Shown: positions 8,253 through 16,870 of the stretch, piece by piece
Numbering within the stretch: position 1 is the first letter of the stretch
Layout of the letters: every line of letters starts with the position of its first letter
DNA from: JAQICB01 sp046482735
GTDB taxonomy: Bacteria; Bacteroidota; Bacteroidia; Bacteroidales; UBA1715
Direction: 5' to 3'
NCBI GenBank assembly: GCA_046482735.1
Contig: JAWOEL010000080.1
Location: 1-64,000 of the forward strand
DNA length: 64,000 nt
The notes under the pieces: model-generated
Databases searched by the model: none
Told to the model about the DNA's origin: nothing
The model's input: only the letters and a program-made list of their open reading frames with translations
Position numbers and translations under genes: made by a program

Positions 8253-9605
8253 TTAACTAAATTCTTTTTTTATTGTATCTAATCCTTGTCTGATAATTGA
8301 TTGGATTTCAATTTTTGATGGGCAAATAAATTCACACAGTGCAAAATCTTCCTCGGCTACTTCATATATTCCTAATTGCTCCATTTTGTCAATATCATTG
8401 ACTATAATTGATTTTAATAAATGAGTCGGGTATATATCCATTGGGAGAACTTTTTCGTATTGTCCGGTAAAAACAAACGGACGTTCACCGCCATGATAAT
8501 TTGTGTCTATTCTGTATTCTTTGTCTGGTTGTAACCATGAAAAGAATGATCGATACACGCTAAATTTATTAAATCCCGGGGCTAACCATCCCATAAATTC
8601 CGGATATTTCCCTTCGTCAATAACAGATATTTGAGAGTCGTAAAAACCAACATAACCATGACTTTCTATTTTTGTGCCTGTTAGCACATTACCGCTTATT
8701 ATTCTTTGCTCTTTGTCTGTGTTTATTTGATGTGCGATAAGTTCTTGTGCAGAACTACCTAAAATTGTTTTGTAGTAATATGGTTTTTTTACATTTCCTG
8801 TTAATGTAATAATTTTTCGTGCATCAAAAATTGATTTTTCAAAAAACCTTCCTATTAAAACAACATCTTGTGGGTTAATTGTCCACACAATATCGCCTTT
8901 GTTTATAGGGTCTAAATGATGAATTTGAATACCGACATTGCCTGATGGATGTTTTCCTGAAAAATAGTTTATTTGTGTGTTTTTTGCATCATGAAAAGGG
9001 TTGTTTGCACGTGTTTCCTGAAATATATTGATGTGTGTTTTTCCATCTGTTAATTGATTCAGAACATCAACACCTTTTAAAAACTCAGACTTGTATTCTG
9101 AAATTAAAAATGTATAATCCGGAGAGAGCGGTGCGGTGTCAAATGTTGAAATAAAAATTGCTTTTGGTGTGTCTTTTGGATCTGCAACGCATGCATATGG
9201 CCGTTGTATTATACATGGCCACAATCCACTTTCCAACATTGATTTTTTTATTGCTTCTCGGTTGTCTTTTGAAATTGAAGGAGTCCTGAATTTTTTGTAT
9301 TCTATTTCTTTATCAGTTTTCACAACAATTTCAAGCAGTTTTCTTCGCTCGCCTCGGTTGATTTGCTCGATAGTACCACTTGCCGGAGAGGTTACTTGTA
9401 TTTCCGGATTGTATTTGTCATGAAATATGGCATCTCCGGCTAATACTTTGTCTCCTTCTTTAACCGATAGTTTTGGCTTTATACCAATAAAATCTGTTGG
9501 TTTTACCGCAACTTTTTGAGGAAATGGTAATTGATGAAAAATTCGTTCGGCCTTACCTTCTAAATTTATTGTAAGCCCTTTTTTTATATGTATTACCTTT
9601 GACAT
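8253..9605 (-). CDS. nqrA: Na+-NQR subunit A
   Basis: Cytoplasmic, membrane-associated subunit, first gene of nqrABCDEF. The 450 residues begin with SKVIHIKKGLTINLEGKA, a family hallmark, followed by a biotinyl/lipoyl-like barrel fold (about 25-110, with VKEGDKVLAGDAIF and SPASGTIEQI) and the NqrA SLBB-like region. The C-terminal part contains the cysteine stretch FALCEFICPSKIEIQ. In known enzymes it contacts the quinone-binding region. The operon is preceded by a TAnnTTTG element on the minus strand at 9648-9641. It is divergent from the menaquinone gene mqnE. Confidence 0.96.
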   Translation of the reverse strand: MSKVIHIKKGLTINLEGKAERIFHQLPFPQKVAVKPTDFIGIKPKLSVKEGDKVLAGDAIFHDKYNPEIQVTSPASGTIEQINRGERRKLLEIVVKTDKEIEYKKFRTPSISKDNREAIKKSMLESGLWPCIIQRPYACVADPKDTPKAIFISTFDTAPLSPDYTFLISEYKSEFLKGVDVLNQLTDGKTHINIFQETRANNPFHDAKNTQINYFSGKHPSGNVGIQIHHLDPINKGDIVWTINPQDVVLIGRFFEKSIFDARKIITLTGNVKKPYYYKTILGSSAQELIAHQINTDKEQRIISGNVLTGTKIESHGYVGFYDSQISVIDEGKYPEFMGWLAPGFNKFSVYRSFFSWLQPDKEYRIDTNYHGGERPFVFTGQYEKVLPMDIYPTHLLKSIIVNDIDKMEQLGIYEVAEEDFALCEFICPSKIEIQSIIRQGLDTIKKEFS

Positions 9606-9640
9606 TGTGCACTAAAATATTTTGTTAAAATTATTTGGTA

Positions 9641-9648
9641 CAAAAATA
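9641..9648 (-). promoter_or_regulatory. Candidate -7 element of the nqr promoter
   Basis: The minus strand reads TATTTTTG, matching the Bacteroidota TAnnTTTG element, 35 bases before the nqrA start. No good TTTG/TTG partner was found at the expected distance, so this is a partial promoter match. Confidence 0.5.
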
Positions 9649-9729
9649 AATAAATTATTTTGTCTACATATTTTTTTTAATAGTATTTTTGAAAAAATAC
9701 AGAAATTTATGCGAACAAAAAAGTTTCTG

Positions 9730-9737
9730 TATATTTG
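9730..9737 (+). promoter_or_regulatory. Candidate -7 element for mqnE
   Basis: TATATTTG, a match to TAnnTTTG, lies 21 bases before the mqnE ATG. No clear -33 TTG is seen at 17-23 bases upstream. The short 153-base region between nqrA and mqnE therefore holds both divergent -7 elements. Confidence 0.5.
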
Positions 9738-9758
9738 CATAAATAAAATATAAAAATA

Positions 9759-10880
9759 ATGATACATAATTTTTTGGATACTGTTATTCAAACGGCTCAT
9801 CCAAATACGCAAAAAATTTTCGATAAAATCTTTTCGGGTACTCGTATTTCATTTGATGATTGTGTGCTTTTGTATAAATTTGCGAGTCTTTCATCTCTTG
9901 GTGTTGCTGCAGAAATTATGCGGACAAAAAAGAATGACAGTCGTGTTTTTTTTAATAAAAACATTCATATTGAACCTACTAATATTTGTATTCATAATTG
10001 TTCTTTTTGTTCGTATAGTCGAAAAAAAAATCAAGCCGGAAGTTGGGAACTGTCAATTGATGAGATGGTGCATGATACAAAAAATCGAGTAAACGATTCA
10101 ATTACTGAATTTCATATTGTCGGGGGGGTGCACCCGGATCGATCACTGAGTTTTTATGTTGATTTATTACGGCGTTTAAAACGTGAATTTCCCACAATTC
10201 ATATAAAAGCCTTTACGGCTGTGGAAATTGATTTTATGGCGAAATCTTCTCAACTATCTTTTGAACAAACTTTATCTGAGTTGAAGAGTGTTGGGTTAGA
10301 TTCTATGCCGGGTGGTGGTGCTGAAATTTTTGATGAATCTGTTCGTCATTCTATGTGTCCTTCTAAAACTTCATCTGAAAATTGGCTTGCGATTCATCAT
10401 ACGGCACATGATTTAGGCATTCCGACAACTGCGACTATGTTGTATGGGCATGTTGAGACGTATGAGCAGAGAGTCGATCATATGATGAGAGTGCGTGATT
10501 TGCAGGATAAAACTAATGGTTTTCAGGCATTTATTCCTTTGAAATATAAAAAAGAAAATAATGATTTGTCAGTTTTACAAGAAGGTTCGTGGATAGAGGA
10601 TTTGCGTAATTATGCTATTTCTCGTATTTTTTTGGATAACTTTAGTCATATAAAAGCATATTGGCCTATGATAGGAAAAGATTTATCTCAAATAAGTTTA
10701 GCATTTGGGGTGGACGATTTTGATGGAACTATAAATGATTCAACAAAAATATATTCAATGGCTGGTGCAGAGGATAAAAATCCGTCAATGAGTCAGGATG
10801 ATATGGTTGAACTTATTAAACAGGTTCAAAAAACGCCGGTAGAAAGAGATTCTTTATATAATATAATACATACATTTTAG
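9759..10880 (+). CDS. mqnE: Aminofutalosine synthase (menaquinone synthesis)
   Basis: Radical-SAM enzyme of the futalosine route that joins SAM to 3-(1-carboxyvinyloxy)benzoate to give aminofutalosine. The cluster motif is HIEPTNICIHNCSFCSY with Cys77, Cys81 and Cys84. Segments typical of MqnE rather than MqnC are GGVHPDRSLSFY, IKAFTAVEI, DSMPGGGAEIF, TATMLYGHVETYEQRVDH and GFQAFIPL. The 373-residue length is normal. It is followed after 4 bases by a PAP2 phosphatase gene and faces away from the nqr operon, whose product uses quinone as acceptor. Other futalosine-pathway genes are not in the window. Confidence 0.92.
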   Translation: MIHNFLDTVIQTAHPNTQKIFDKIFSGTRISFDDCVLLYKFASLSSLGVAAEIMRTKKNDSRVFFNKNIHIEPTNICIHNCSFCSYSRKKNQAGSWELSIDEMVHDTKNRVNDSITEFHIVGGVHPDRSLSFYVDLLRRLKREFPTIHIKAFTAVEIDFMAKSSQLSFEQTLSELKSVGLDSMPGGGAEIFDESVRHSMCPSKTSSENWLAIHHTAHDLGIPTTATMLYGHVETYEQRVDHMMRVRDLQDKTNGFQAFIPLKYKKENNDLSVLQEGSWIEDLRNYAISRIFLDNFSHIKAYWPMIGKDLSQISLAFGVDDFDGTINDSTKIYSMAGAEDKNPSMSQDDMVELIKQVQKTPVERDSLYNIIHTF

Positions 10881-10884
10881 TACC

Positions 10885-11556
10885 ATGAATTTTTCGCAAT
10901 CTGTTCGTGATTTTTTAATATATAATATTTTTTCCCGCTTTATGTATATATTTATTATAGTGGGAGCTGTGCCTTTATTTTATTTCGAACAGGGAGATCT
11001 TGTTTTGTTGATGAATGAATATTGGGGCGGTCCTGTTTTAGATGTTGTGTTTTCATGTATTACTTTTTTGGGCAATGGCAGTGTGTTTATTATAACGTTT
11101 ATGTTGTTTTTGTTGTATTCATATAAAAAAAGTGTGTTTATAGGAGTTTCCGGTATTTTTGTGTTGCTGGCAAGTGGTTTTTTAAAGCATATTGTTTTTG
11201 GTCCGCTTCCTCGTCCTACTGCATTTTTAGATATTGAAAGCTTTTTTTACATTATTCCGGATTTTCGGTATGCACAGTCTTTTTCATTTCCGTCCGGACA
11301 TACGATGACAGCTTTCGCGTTTTTTTCAGCGGTTTCTTTTTTAACCAGAAATAAACAATTACAATATGTGTATGTTCTTATTGCTTGCTTAGTTGGTATT
11401 TCGAGAATGTATTTGTTGTTGCATTTTTATCGTGATGTATACGCCGGAGCTATAGTTGGTGTTGCTCTTACTATTTTGGCAGTTAGTGTTGTGCAAAAAA
11501 TAAATGTATCGAATACCGATGGTTTATTTTATAAAAAATTACGAAAAGAGGAGTAA
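10885..11556 (+). CDS. PAP2-family membrane phosphatase
   Basis: Integral membrane phosphatase acting on a lipid phosphate or isoprenoid pyrophosphate. The three PAP2 motifs are complete in 223 residues: KHIVFGPLPRP (Lys101, Arg110), FPSGHT (Ser137, His139) and SRMYLLLHFYRD (Arg174, His180, Asp184). About six hydrophobic helices surround them. The start ATG is 4 bases after the mqnE stop. Candidate substrates in this family include undecaprenyl pyrophosphate, lipid A phosphate and phosphatidylglycerol phosphate; the sequence does not choose between them. No terminator was found behind it. Confidence 0.88.
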   Translation: MNFSQSVRDFLIYNIFSRFMYIFIIVGAVPLFYFEQGDLVLLMNEYWGGPVLDVVFSCITFLGNGSVFIITFMLFLLYSYKKSVFIGVSGIFVLLASGFLKHIVFGPLPRPTAFLDIESFFYIIPDFRYAQSFSFPSGHTMTAFAFFSAVSFLTRNKQLQYVYVLIACLVGISRMYLLLHFYRDVYAGAIVGVALTILAVSVVQKINVSNTDGLFYKKLRKEE

Positions 11557-11667
11557 AATTTGGGTGTTGCTATATGCTACGAATTGTATGTCCTAAAAAA
11601 ACATATGTCGGTTATTTTTTTTGTAATTGATTGATTTGGTAGTTATTGAAAAAAAACAGTTAAAAAC

Positions 11668-11699
11668 TTTGTTGAATTTAAAATAAACATATATTTTTG
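11668..11699 (+). promoter_or_regulatory. Promoter of rpsO
   Basis: TTTG at 11668-11671, a 20-base spacer and TATTTTTG at 11692-11699 match the Bacteroidota -33/-7 pattern well. Transcription would begin near 11706, giving a leader of about 42 bases before the rpsO ATG. Confidence 0.75.
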
Positions 11700-11747
11700 C
11701 AATCTAAAATTTTGATAGATATACAAAAGAATTAATAAAAACAGATT

Positions 11748-12017
11748 ATGTACTTAACAACAGAAAGAAAGTCTGAAATTTTCGAAAAATTTGGTAAATC
11801 AGCGACTGATACTGGTTCTACCGAAGGTCAAATTGCTTTGTTTACAGAAAGAATTTCTCATTTGACCAGTCTTTTAAAAGTAAACAAAAAAGATTATGTG
11901 ACGCAACGTTCACTTCTTAAATTAGTAGGAAAGAGACGTCAGTTACTTAATTATTTAAAACGACATGATATTGGTAAATATCGAGAACTCATTAAAGAAC
12001 TGAACATTAGAAAATAA
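11748..12017 (+). CDS. rpsO: 30S ribosomal protein S15
   Basis: Primary 16S rRNA-binding protein of the small subunit platform. The 89-residue length and the segments TGSTEGQIALFTERI, HLTSLLKVNKKDY and KRRQLLNYL are those of S15. It has its own promoter upstream and an intrinsic terminator 10 bases after the stop. Its neighbour is pnp, the same rpsO-pnp order seen in many bacteria. In some bacteria S15 represses its own translation through a leader fold; the short leader here shows no clear structure. Confidence 0.98.
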   Translation: MYLTTERKSEIFEKFGKSATDTGSTEGQIALFTERISHLTSLLKVNKKDYVTQRSLLKLVGKRRQLLNYLKRHDIGKYRELIKELNIRK

Positions 12018-12026
12018 CAAATGTTT

Positions 12027-12053
12027 AAAAAGGCAATTAATTGCCTTTTTTTA
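12027..12053 (+). terminator. Intrinsic terminator after rpsO
   Basis: AAAAAGGCAA and TTGCCTTTTT form a hairpin with a very small AT centre, ending in a run of seven T. It separates rpsO from pnp, though some read-through may supply pnp as in other bacteria. Confidence 0.85.
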
Positions 12054-12115
12054 TTTATATCCACTATGAAAATATAGGTAACTATATATTCAGAATCATA
12101 ATTAATTATAAAAAC

Positions 12116-14245
12116 ATGTTGCAAGTAGTAAAAAAAACCATTGATTTAGGAGATGGGAGAGAAATAGAAATAGAAACGGGAAAATTAGCGAAACAAGCTG
12201 ATGGATCTGTTGTTGTTAAAATGGGTAAAACCATGTTGTTGGCAACAGTGTGTTCTGCAAAAGATGCACGTGCTGATGTAGATTTTATGCCACTATCGGT
12301 AGAGTATAAAGAAAAATTTTCTGCCATGGGGCGTTTCCCCGGAGGTTTTCTAAAACGAGAAGGTCGTCCGAGTGATAATGAAATATTAGTATCACGTCTT
12401 GTTGACAGAGCTTTACGTCCTTTGTTTCCTGCAGATTATCATGCAGAAACATTTGTTACCATTCAATTAATGTCTGCAGAATCGGAAGTCTTACCGGATT
12501 GTTTAGCCGGGCTTGCTGCTTCTGCTGCTCTTTCTGTAAGTGATATTCCTTTTGGCGGACCTATATCTGAAGTTCGCGTTGGTCGTGTAAATGGTAGTTT
12601 TGTTATAAATCCTTCTGCATCGCAATTAGCTGAGGCTGATATTGATATTATGGTAGGAGGAACATTCGAAAATGTGTCGATGATTGAAGGTGAGATGGAT
12701 GAAGTTTCGGAATCTGAAATGTTAGAAGCGATTTATTTTGCACATGAAGCTATTAAAGACCAATGTCAGGTTCAAAAAGAATTAGCAAAGGAGTTGGGGA
12801 AAGATGTGAAACGAGAATTTTCGCATGAAATTCAAGATGAGCAATTAGCAAAAGAAATTGAAGATTTTGCGTTTGATAAAATGTACGATATTGCATCGCA
12901 AGCTATACCTGAAAAAGAAGTTCGTGGTGAAGCTTTTCAAAAGATACAAGATGAGTTTGTTGAAGCTTTAGCAGAAAAAGATGATGCAGAGGAGATTAAT
13001 AGTTCATTAATTTCTCGTTATTTTCATGATGTTCAGAAAAATGCAGTGCGAAAAGCAATCTTAGATAATCAAGTGCGGATTGATGGAAGAGAACCAAGAG
13101 AAATTCGTCCTATTTGGTGTGAGGTTGATTATTTACCTGCTGCTCATGGTTCAGCTATATTTACTCGTGGTGAAACACAGTCACTTACATCTGTTACCTT
13201 AGGAACAAAGTTAGATGAAAAAATTATTGATGATGTTATGCTTCGTTCAAAAGAACGGTTTTTACTTCATTATAATTTTCCTCCATTTTCTACCGGTGAT
13301 GCACGCCCATATCGTGGTGTTGGCAGACGCGAAGTTGGTCATGGTAATTTAGCTTATCGTGCGCTTAAAGGTGTGCTGGATGTTGGTGAAGACAATCCGT
13401 ATACCATACGTGTTGTTTCTGATATTTTAGAATCGAATGGATCTTCTTCTATGGCAACGGTTTGTGCTGGTTCTCTTGCTTTAATGGATGCTGGAATCAG
13501 AATAAAAAAACCGGTAACGGGTATTGCTATGGGGCTTATTTCTGATAAAGAAACCGGAAAATATGCAATTTTATCTGATATTCTTGGTGAAGAAGATCAT
13601 TTAGGGGATATGGATTTTAAAGTATGTGGAACCAAAGACGGCATTACTGCTGTGCAAATGGATATTAAAATTGATGGGCTTTCTCAACAGTTAATGACGG
13701 AAGCTCTTGAACAAGCTCGCGAAGGACGTCTTCATATAATGGATAAAATTTTGGAGACCTTATCGGCTCCACGACCTGATTTTAAAGATCATGCTCCACG
13801 TATTGAAAAGTTAGTAATTGATAAAGAATATATCGGTGCTATTATTGGTTCTGGTGGTAAAAATATTCAGGAATTGCAGGCTAAGACCAATTGTGTAATT
13901 ACTATAGAGGAAATTGACGGAAAAGGTGAGGTTGAAATCTTTGGTACGGATAAAGAAGGTATTACTGAAGCAAAAGATTATATTGCCGGATTGATTGAAG
14001 AACCTGAGGTTGGTAAGGTGTATTCTGCAAAAGTGAAAACTATTGTTCAATTTGGTGCGTTCCTTGAATTTATGCCTCAACGTGATGGTTTATTGCATGT
14101 GTCGGAAATTGATTGGAAACGGGTAGAAAATGTTTCTGATGTGTTAAAAGAAGGTGATGTGGTTGAAGTGAAATTGCTGGGAATTGATAGAGGAAAATAT
14201 AAACTTTCTCGTAAAGTTTTACTTCCTAAACCTGAAAATAAATAA
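12116..14245 (+). CDS. pnp: Polynucleotide phosphorylase
   Basis: 3'-to-5' phosphorolytic exoribonuclease. The protein has two RNase PH domains (about 5-235 and 310-550) with PGGFLKREGRPSDNEIL in the first and the catalytic-core segments SSSMATVCAGSLALMDAG and GEEDHLGDMDFKVCGT in the second, then a KH domain (IGAIIGSGGKNIQEL) and an S1 domain (GAFLEFMPQRDGLLHVSEI). The frame is open from 12041, but MLQVVKKTIDLGDGRE at 12116 is the usual N terminus, giving 709 residues. It ends with a terminator. It is entirely standard. Confidence 0.97.
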   Translation: MLQVVKKTIDLGDGREIEIETGKLAKQADGSVVVKMGKTMLLATVCSAKDARADVDFMPLSVEYKEKFSAMGRFPGGFLKREGRPSDNEILVSRLVDRALRPLFPADYHAETFVTIQLMSAESEVLPDCLAGLAASAALSVSDIPFGGPISEVRVGRVNGSFVINPSASQLAEADIDIMVGGTFENVSMIEGEMDEVSESEMLEAIYFAHEAIKDQCQVQKELAKELGKDVKREFSHEIQDEQLAKEIEDFAFDKMYDIASQAIPEKEVRGEAFQKIQDEFVEALAEKDDAEEINSSLISRYFHDVQKNAVRKAILDNQVRIDGREPREIRPIWCEVDYLPAAHGSAIFTRGETQSLTSVTLGTKLDEKIIDDVMLRSKERFLLHYNFPPFSTGDARPYRGVGRREVGHGNLAYRALKGVLDVGEDNPYTIRVVSDILESNGSSSMATVCAGSLALMDAGIRIKKPVTGIAMGLISDKETGKYAILSDILGEEDHLGDMDFKVCGTKDGITAVQMDIKIDGLSQQLMTEALEQAREGRLHIMDKILETLSAPRPDFKDHAPRIEKLVIDKEYIGAIIGSGGKNIQELQAKTNCVITIEEIDGKGEVEIFGTDKEGITEAKDYIAGLIEEPEVGKVYSAKVKTIVQFGAFLEFMPQRDGLLHVSEIDWKRVENVSDVLKEGDVVEVKLLGIDRGKYKLSRKVLLPKPENK

Positions 14246-14274
14246 TATATTTTTGATATATACTATGTAAAGTA

Positions 14275-14308
14275 AGAGTTGTCTTTAAGTAGGGCAACTC
14301 TTTTTTTA
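14275..14308 (+). terminator. Intrinsic terminator after pnp
   Basis: AGAGTTG (14275-14281) pairs with CAACTCT (14295-14301), with further partial pairing inside, followed by seven T. It lies 30 bases after the pnp stop. Confidence 0.85.
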
Positions 14309-14370
14309 TGTCTGTATAAAAAATGTGCTTTGCCACTTAATTTTATTAATCGGAAATAAGTTTTGCATTA

Positions 14371-14479
14371 AAATGTGGTTATTATATAAAAGTATGTTTT
14401 GTGTAAGATGGTTGTATGTTTTTGGTGAATGGTAGATAAATTTGCCGAAAAATCTCACATTAAATTTATAACCACATTT
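14371..14479. repeat. 12-bp inverted repeat in the intergenic region
   Basis: AAATGTGGTTAT (14371-14382) and its exact reverse complement ATAACCACATTT (14468-14479) are separated by 85 bases. They lie in the gene-free stretch 14246-14585, upstream of the promoter of the PorE-like gene. No open frame is convincing between them. They may be paired regulator sites or a long-range stem, or chance in AT-rich DNA. Confidence 0.4.
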
Positions 14480-14506
14480 ATGTGTTAATCTGAGTTGAAA
14501 AAGGAT

Positions 14507-14535
14507 ATTGAACTCGAGTTAATTATGTATATTTG
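14507..14535 (+). promoter_or_regulatory. Promoter of the PorE-like gene, with a palindrome in the spacer
   Basis: ATTG (14507-14510) and TATATTTG (14528-14535) stand 17 bases apart. The spacer opens with the perfect palindrome AACTCGAGTT (14511-14520), placed where a repressor or activator could bind. The gene start is 50 bases downstream of the -7 element. Confidence 0.65.
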
Positions 14536-14585
14536 TTTGTAATAAAGCATTACTATTTTTCGTTAGTGAACTACAAATTTTAATT

Positions 14586-16622
14586 ATGATTCGCACAGAG
14601 ATTACGAAAACGATAATTTTTTTCTTGTGTATCATTTTTTTTACGATGTGTACATCAAAGAAAAAAATGGTACAAAAAGCTGAAACTGCATATGAAAAAG
14701 GCGAGTATTATACTGCATTGTCTTTGTATGAACAAATTGTAGATGCAGAAAAATCTCGTATGGCAAAGTATCAATATTATTATTCGATAGCTGAATGTTA
14801 TAGAAATTTAAATAATAGTCGAAGAGCAGAAAGTTACTACCGACGTGCCTCGCGCCGTTCGAAAGAGGAGAGCCTGCAATTAAAATACGGACATATGTTA
14901 TTGCAAAATGGTAAGGTCTCTGATGCTTTGGCAGCTTTTCAAGAATACAAAGAAAATCATTCTACAGATCCGGAAGTTGAAAATGCTATTAAGTCATGTA
15001 GTTTAGCTGTTGAATGGGTTGATAATCCAACACGATATATTGTGGATGATGTACGGGAAATGAGTGAATTCAGAGATAATGATTTTTCACCTGCATATGC
15101 ATCAGGTGATTTTTCTACTATATATTTCACGTCATCACGTTCACGTGAAGATGATAAAGAGGAGATTAATCCGGTATCCGGAATGAATTATACTGATATA
15201 TATGAAATACGAAAAGATAGAAGAGGAAGATGGACCGATCCTGTGATAATTGAAGATACAACAGTTTTGTCTGATTTTGATGATGGTACACCTGCTTTTA
15301 ATGCAGCTAAAACAGAAATGTATTTTACTCGTTGTACTCAGGAAGCTGACAAAAAAGTTGGTTGTCAAATTTATAAAACTGAGTTGCAGGGGGGAGGTTG
15401 GAATAATTTGACAAGGTTAGATTTTGTGTCTGATAGTGTTTCGGTAGGACATCCGTCGATTTCGGCAGATGGTTTAACTCTCTATTTTGCGGCACAAATG
15501 AGTGGTGGGGTAGGTGGTATTGATATTTGGAAAGTTACTCGCGAATCTGAAACCTCCTCATGGAGTCGTCCGGTTAATTTAGGACACAATATAAATTCTC
15601 CCGGTGATGAAATGTTTCCCAGTATTCGTGAAGACGGTGTATTGTTTTTTTCGTCAAATTTTCACCCAGGAATGGGTGGTTTAGATATTTTTAGAGCTGT
15701 AAAAAATGATGTTGGACAGTGGGAAATATATAATATGAAATATCCGGTAAACTCTCATAAAGACGATTTTGGTATAATATTTCAGGGAAGTACAGAAAAA
15801 GGATTATTTTCTTCTAACAGAAAAGGTGCAAGGGGTAATGATAATATATATTCTTTTGAATTACCTGAATTGAAAATAAAAGTTGTTGGTCAGTTGCTCG
15901 ATTCTGATACACAAAAACCGATAGAGGAAGGTGATGTTACTTTAGTTGGGAGTGATGGTTCTGTTCAAACAATTAAAAGTCGTGTTGATGGTGAATATTC
16001 TTTTGATTTGGAGCAGTATGTAGATTATATAGTTGTTGGTTCTGTTGAGGGGTATTTAAAAAATAAAGTACAAGTGTCAACTGTGAATGTGAGTGATAAT
16101 ACAACTTTTGAAAAAGATGTTGAGTTAATGACGATGAGTAAACCTATTGAGATACCTAATATATTTTATGAATCGGGTGAGTGGCGATTAAATGATGAAT
16201 CAAAAGAAGCATTGCGTATGTTGTCTAAATTATTATCGGATAATCCCAATATTACTATTGAAATAGGGGCTCATACAGATATGATAGGTGATGAAGAGGC
16301 TAATATGGAATTGTCGCGTAAACGGGCACAAGCAATAATTGATTATTTAGAAGAACATGATTATGATCCGGATAGGTTTGAGGCACGGGGATACGGAGAA
16401 AGTAAACCTATGACTATAACACAGAAAATTGCACAGAAAGATACTGCTTTTGTAGAAGGACAAGTGTTAACACAGGAGTTTATTAAAACATTGCCGCCTG
16501 AGACACAAAAAATAGCAAATCAGATTAATAGAAGAACAGAAATCCAGATTTTATCTACTAATTATATTCCAAATTTAGAGTATTTTTTACGTCATAAAAA
16601 TACTGTTTCTACATCTGATTAG
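14586..16622 (+). CDS. porE: PorE-like OmpA/TPR/beta-propeller lipoprotein (type IX secretion)
   Basis: Domain order by residue: hydrophobic N terminus with a possible lipidation Cys22 (FFTMC); TPR repeats about 28-140; PD40/WD40-like propeller repeats about 155-430 (FSPAYASGDFSTIYFTSSR, GHPSISADGLTLYFAA, DEMFPSIREDGVLFFSSN); a carboxypeptidase-regulatory-like domain about 435-520; and a C-terminal OmpA peptidoglycan-binding domain about 530-670 (IEIGAHTDMIGDEEANMELSRKRA). This order and the 678-residue size match PorE of Porphyromonas gingivalis, which anchors the type IX secretion apparatus to peptidoglycan. Related paralogues of unknown role are common in Bacteroidota, so the symbol is provisional. 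It is single, with its own promoter. Confidence 0.7.
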   Translation: MIRTEITKTIIFFLCIIFFTMCTSKKKMVQKAETAYEKGEYYTALSLYEQIVDAEKSRMAKYQYYYSIAECYRNLNNSRRAESYYRRASRRSKEESLQLKYGHMLLQNGKVSDALAAFQEYKENHSTDPEVENAIKSCSLAVEWVDNPTRYIVDDVREMSEFRDNDFSPAYASGDFSTIYFTSSRSREDDKEEINPVSGMNYTDIYEIRKDRRGRWTDPVIIEDTTVLSDFDDGTPAFNAAKTEMYFTRCTQEADKKVGCQIYKTELQGGGWNNLTRLDFVSDSVSVGHPSISADGLTLYFAAQMSGGVGGIDIWKVTRESETSSWSRPVNLGHNINSPGDEMFPSIREDGVLFFSSNFHPGMGGLDIFRAVKNDVGQWEIYNMKYPVNSHKDDFGIIFQGSTEKGLFSSNRKGARGNDNIYSFELPELKIKVVGQLLDSDTQKPIEEGDVTLVGSDGSVQTIKSRVDGEYSFDLEQYVDYIVVGSVEGYLKNKVQVSTVNVSDNTTFEKDVELMTMSKPIEIPNIFYESGEWRLNDESKEALRMLSKLLSDNPNITIEIGAHTDMIGDEEANMELSRKRAQAIIDYLEEHDYDPDRFEARGYGESKPMTITQKIAQKDTAFVEGQVLTQEFIKTLPPETQKIANQINRRTEIQILSTNYIPNLEYFLRHKNTVSTSD

Positions 16623-16627
16623 CTTGT

Positions 16628-16658
16628 TTTGTTTTTTCAGCCAGAGTCTGTATATTTG
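16628..16658 (+). promoter_or_regulatory. Strong consensus promoter with a long leader to fabG
   Basis: TTTG (16628-16631), exactly 19 bases, then TATATTTG (16651-16658) is one of the best matches to the Bacteroidota consensus in the window. Transcription would begin near 16665, leaving a leader of about 205 bases before fabG. The leader contains two imperfect copies of a motif (AGTTcTATAGTG at 16685 and AGTTTTATAGTG at 16783, each followed by ATAGAATTATGA at 16729 and 16817). Confidence 0.7.
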
Positions 16659-16870
16659 TCATACTTTTTTAAAGTGTTGAGCATAGTTCTATAGTGCAGA
16701 AATTATTAATGTATTAAAAAAGTATTGAATAGAATTATGATTGCAATTGGTAATCTCAGTTTTAATACCTATACATGAGTGTAGTTTTATAGTGTGGTTT
16801 ACTATTATCAGGAAAGATAGAATTATGATAAAGAAAATAAAGACAATTATAAACTAATTAATATAAACAT

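Noticed and set aside
8253..9605. Rnf complex instead of Na+-NQR
   Set aside because: nqrA, the covalent FMN motifs in NqrB and NqrC, and the ferredoxin/FAD NqrF define NQR.
12041..12115. Longer start for pnp
   Set aside because: The extra 25 residues are not like any PNPase N terminus and overlap the rpsO terminator; the ATG at 12116 gives the family start.
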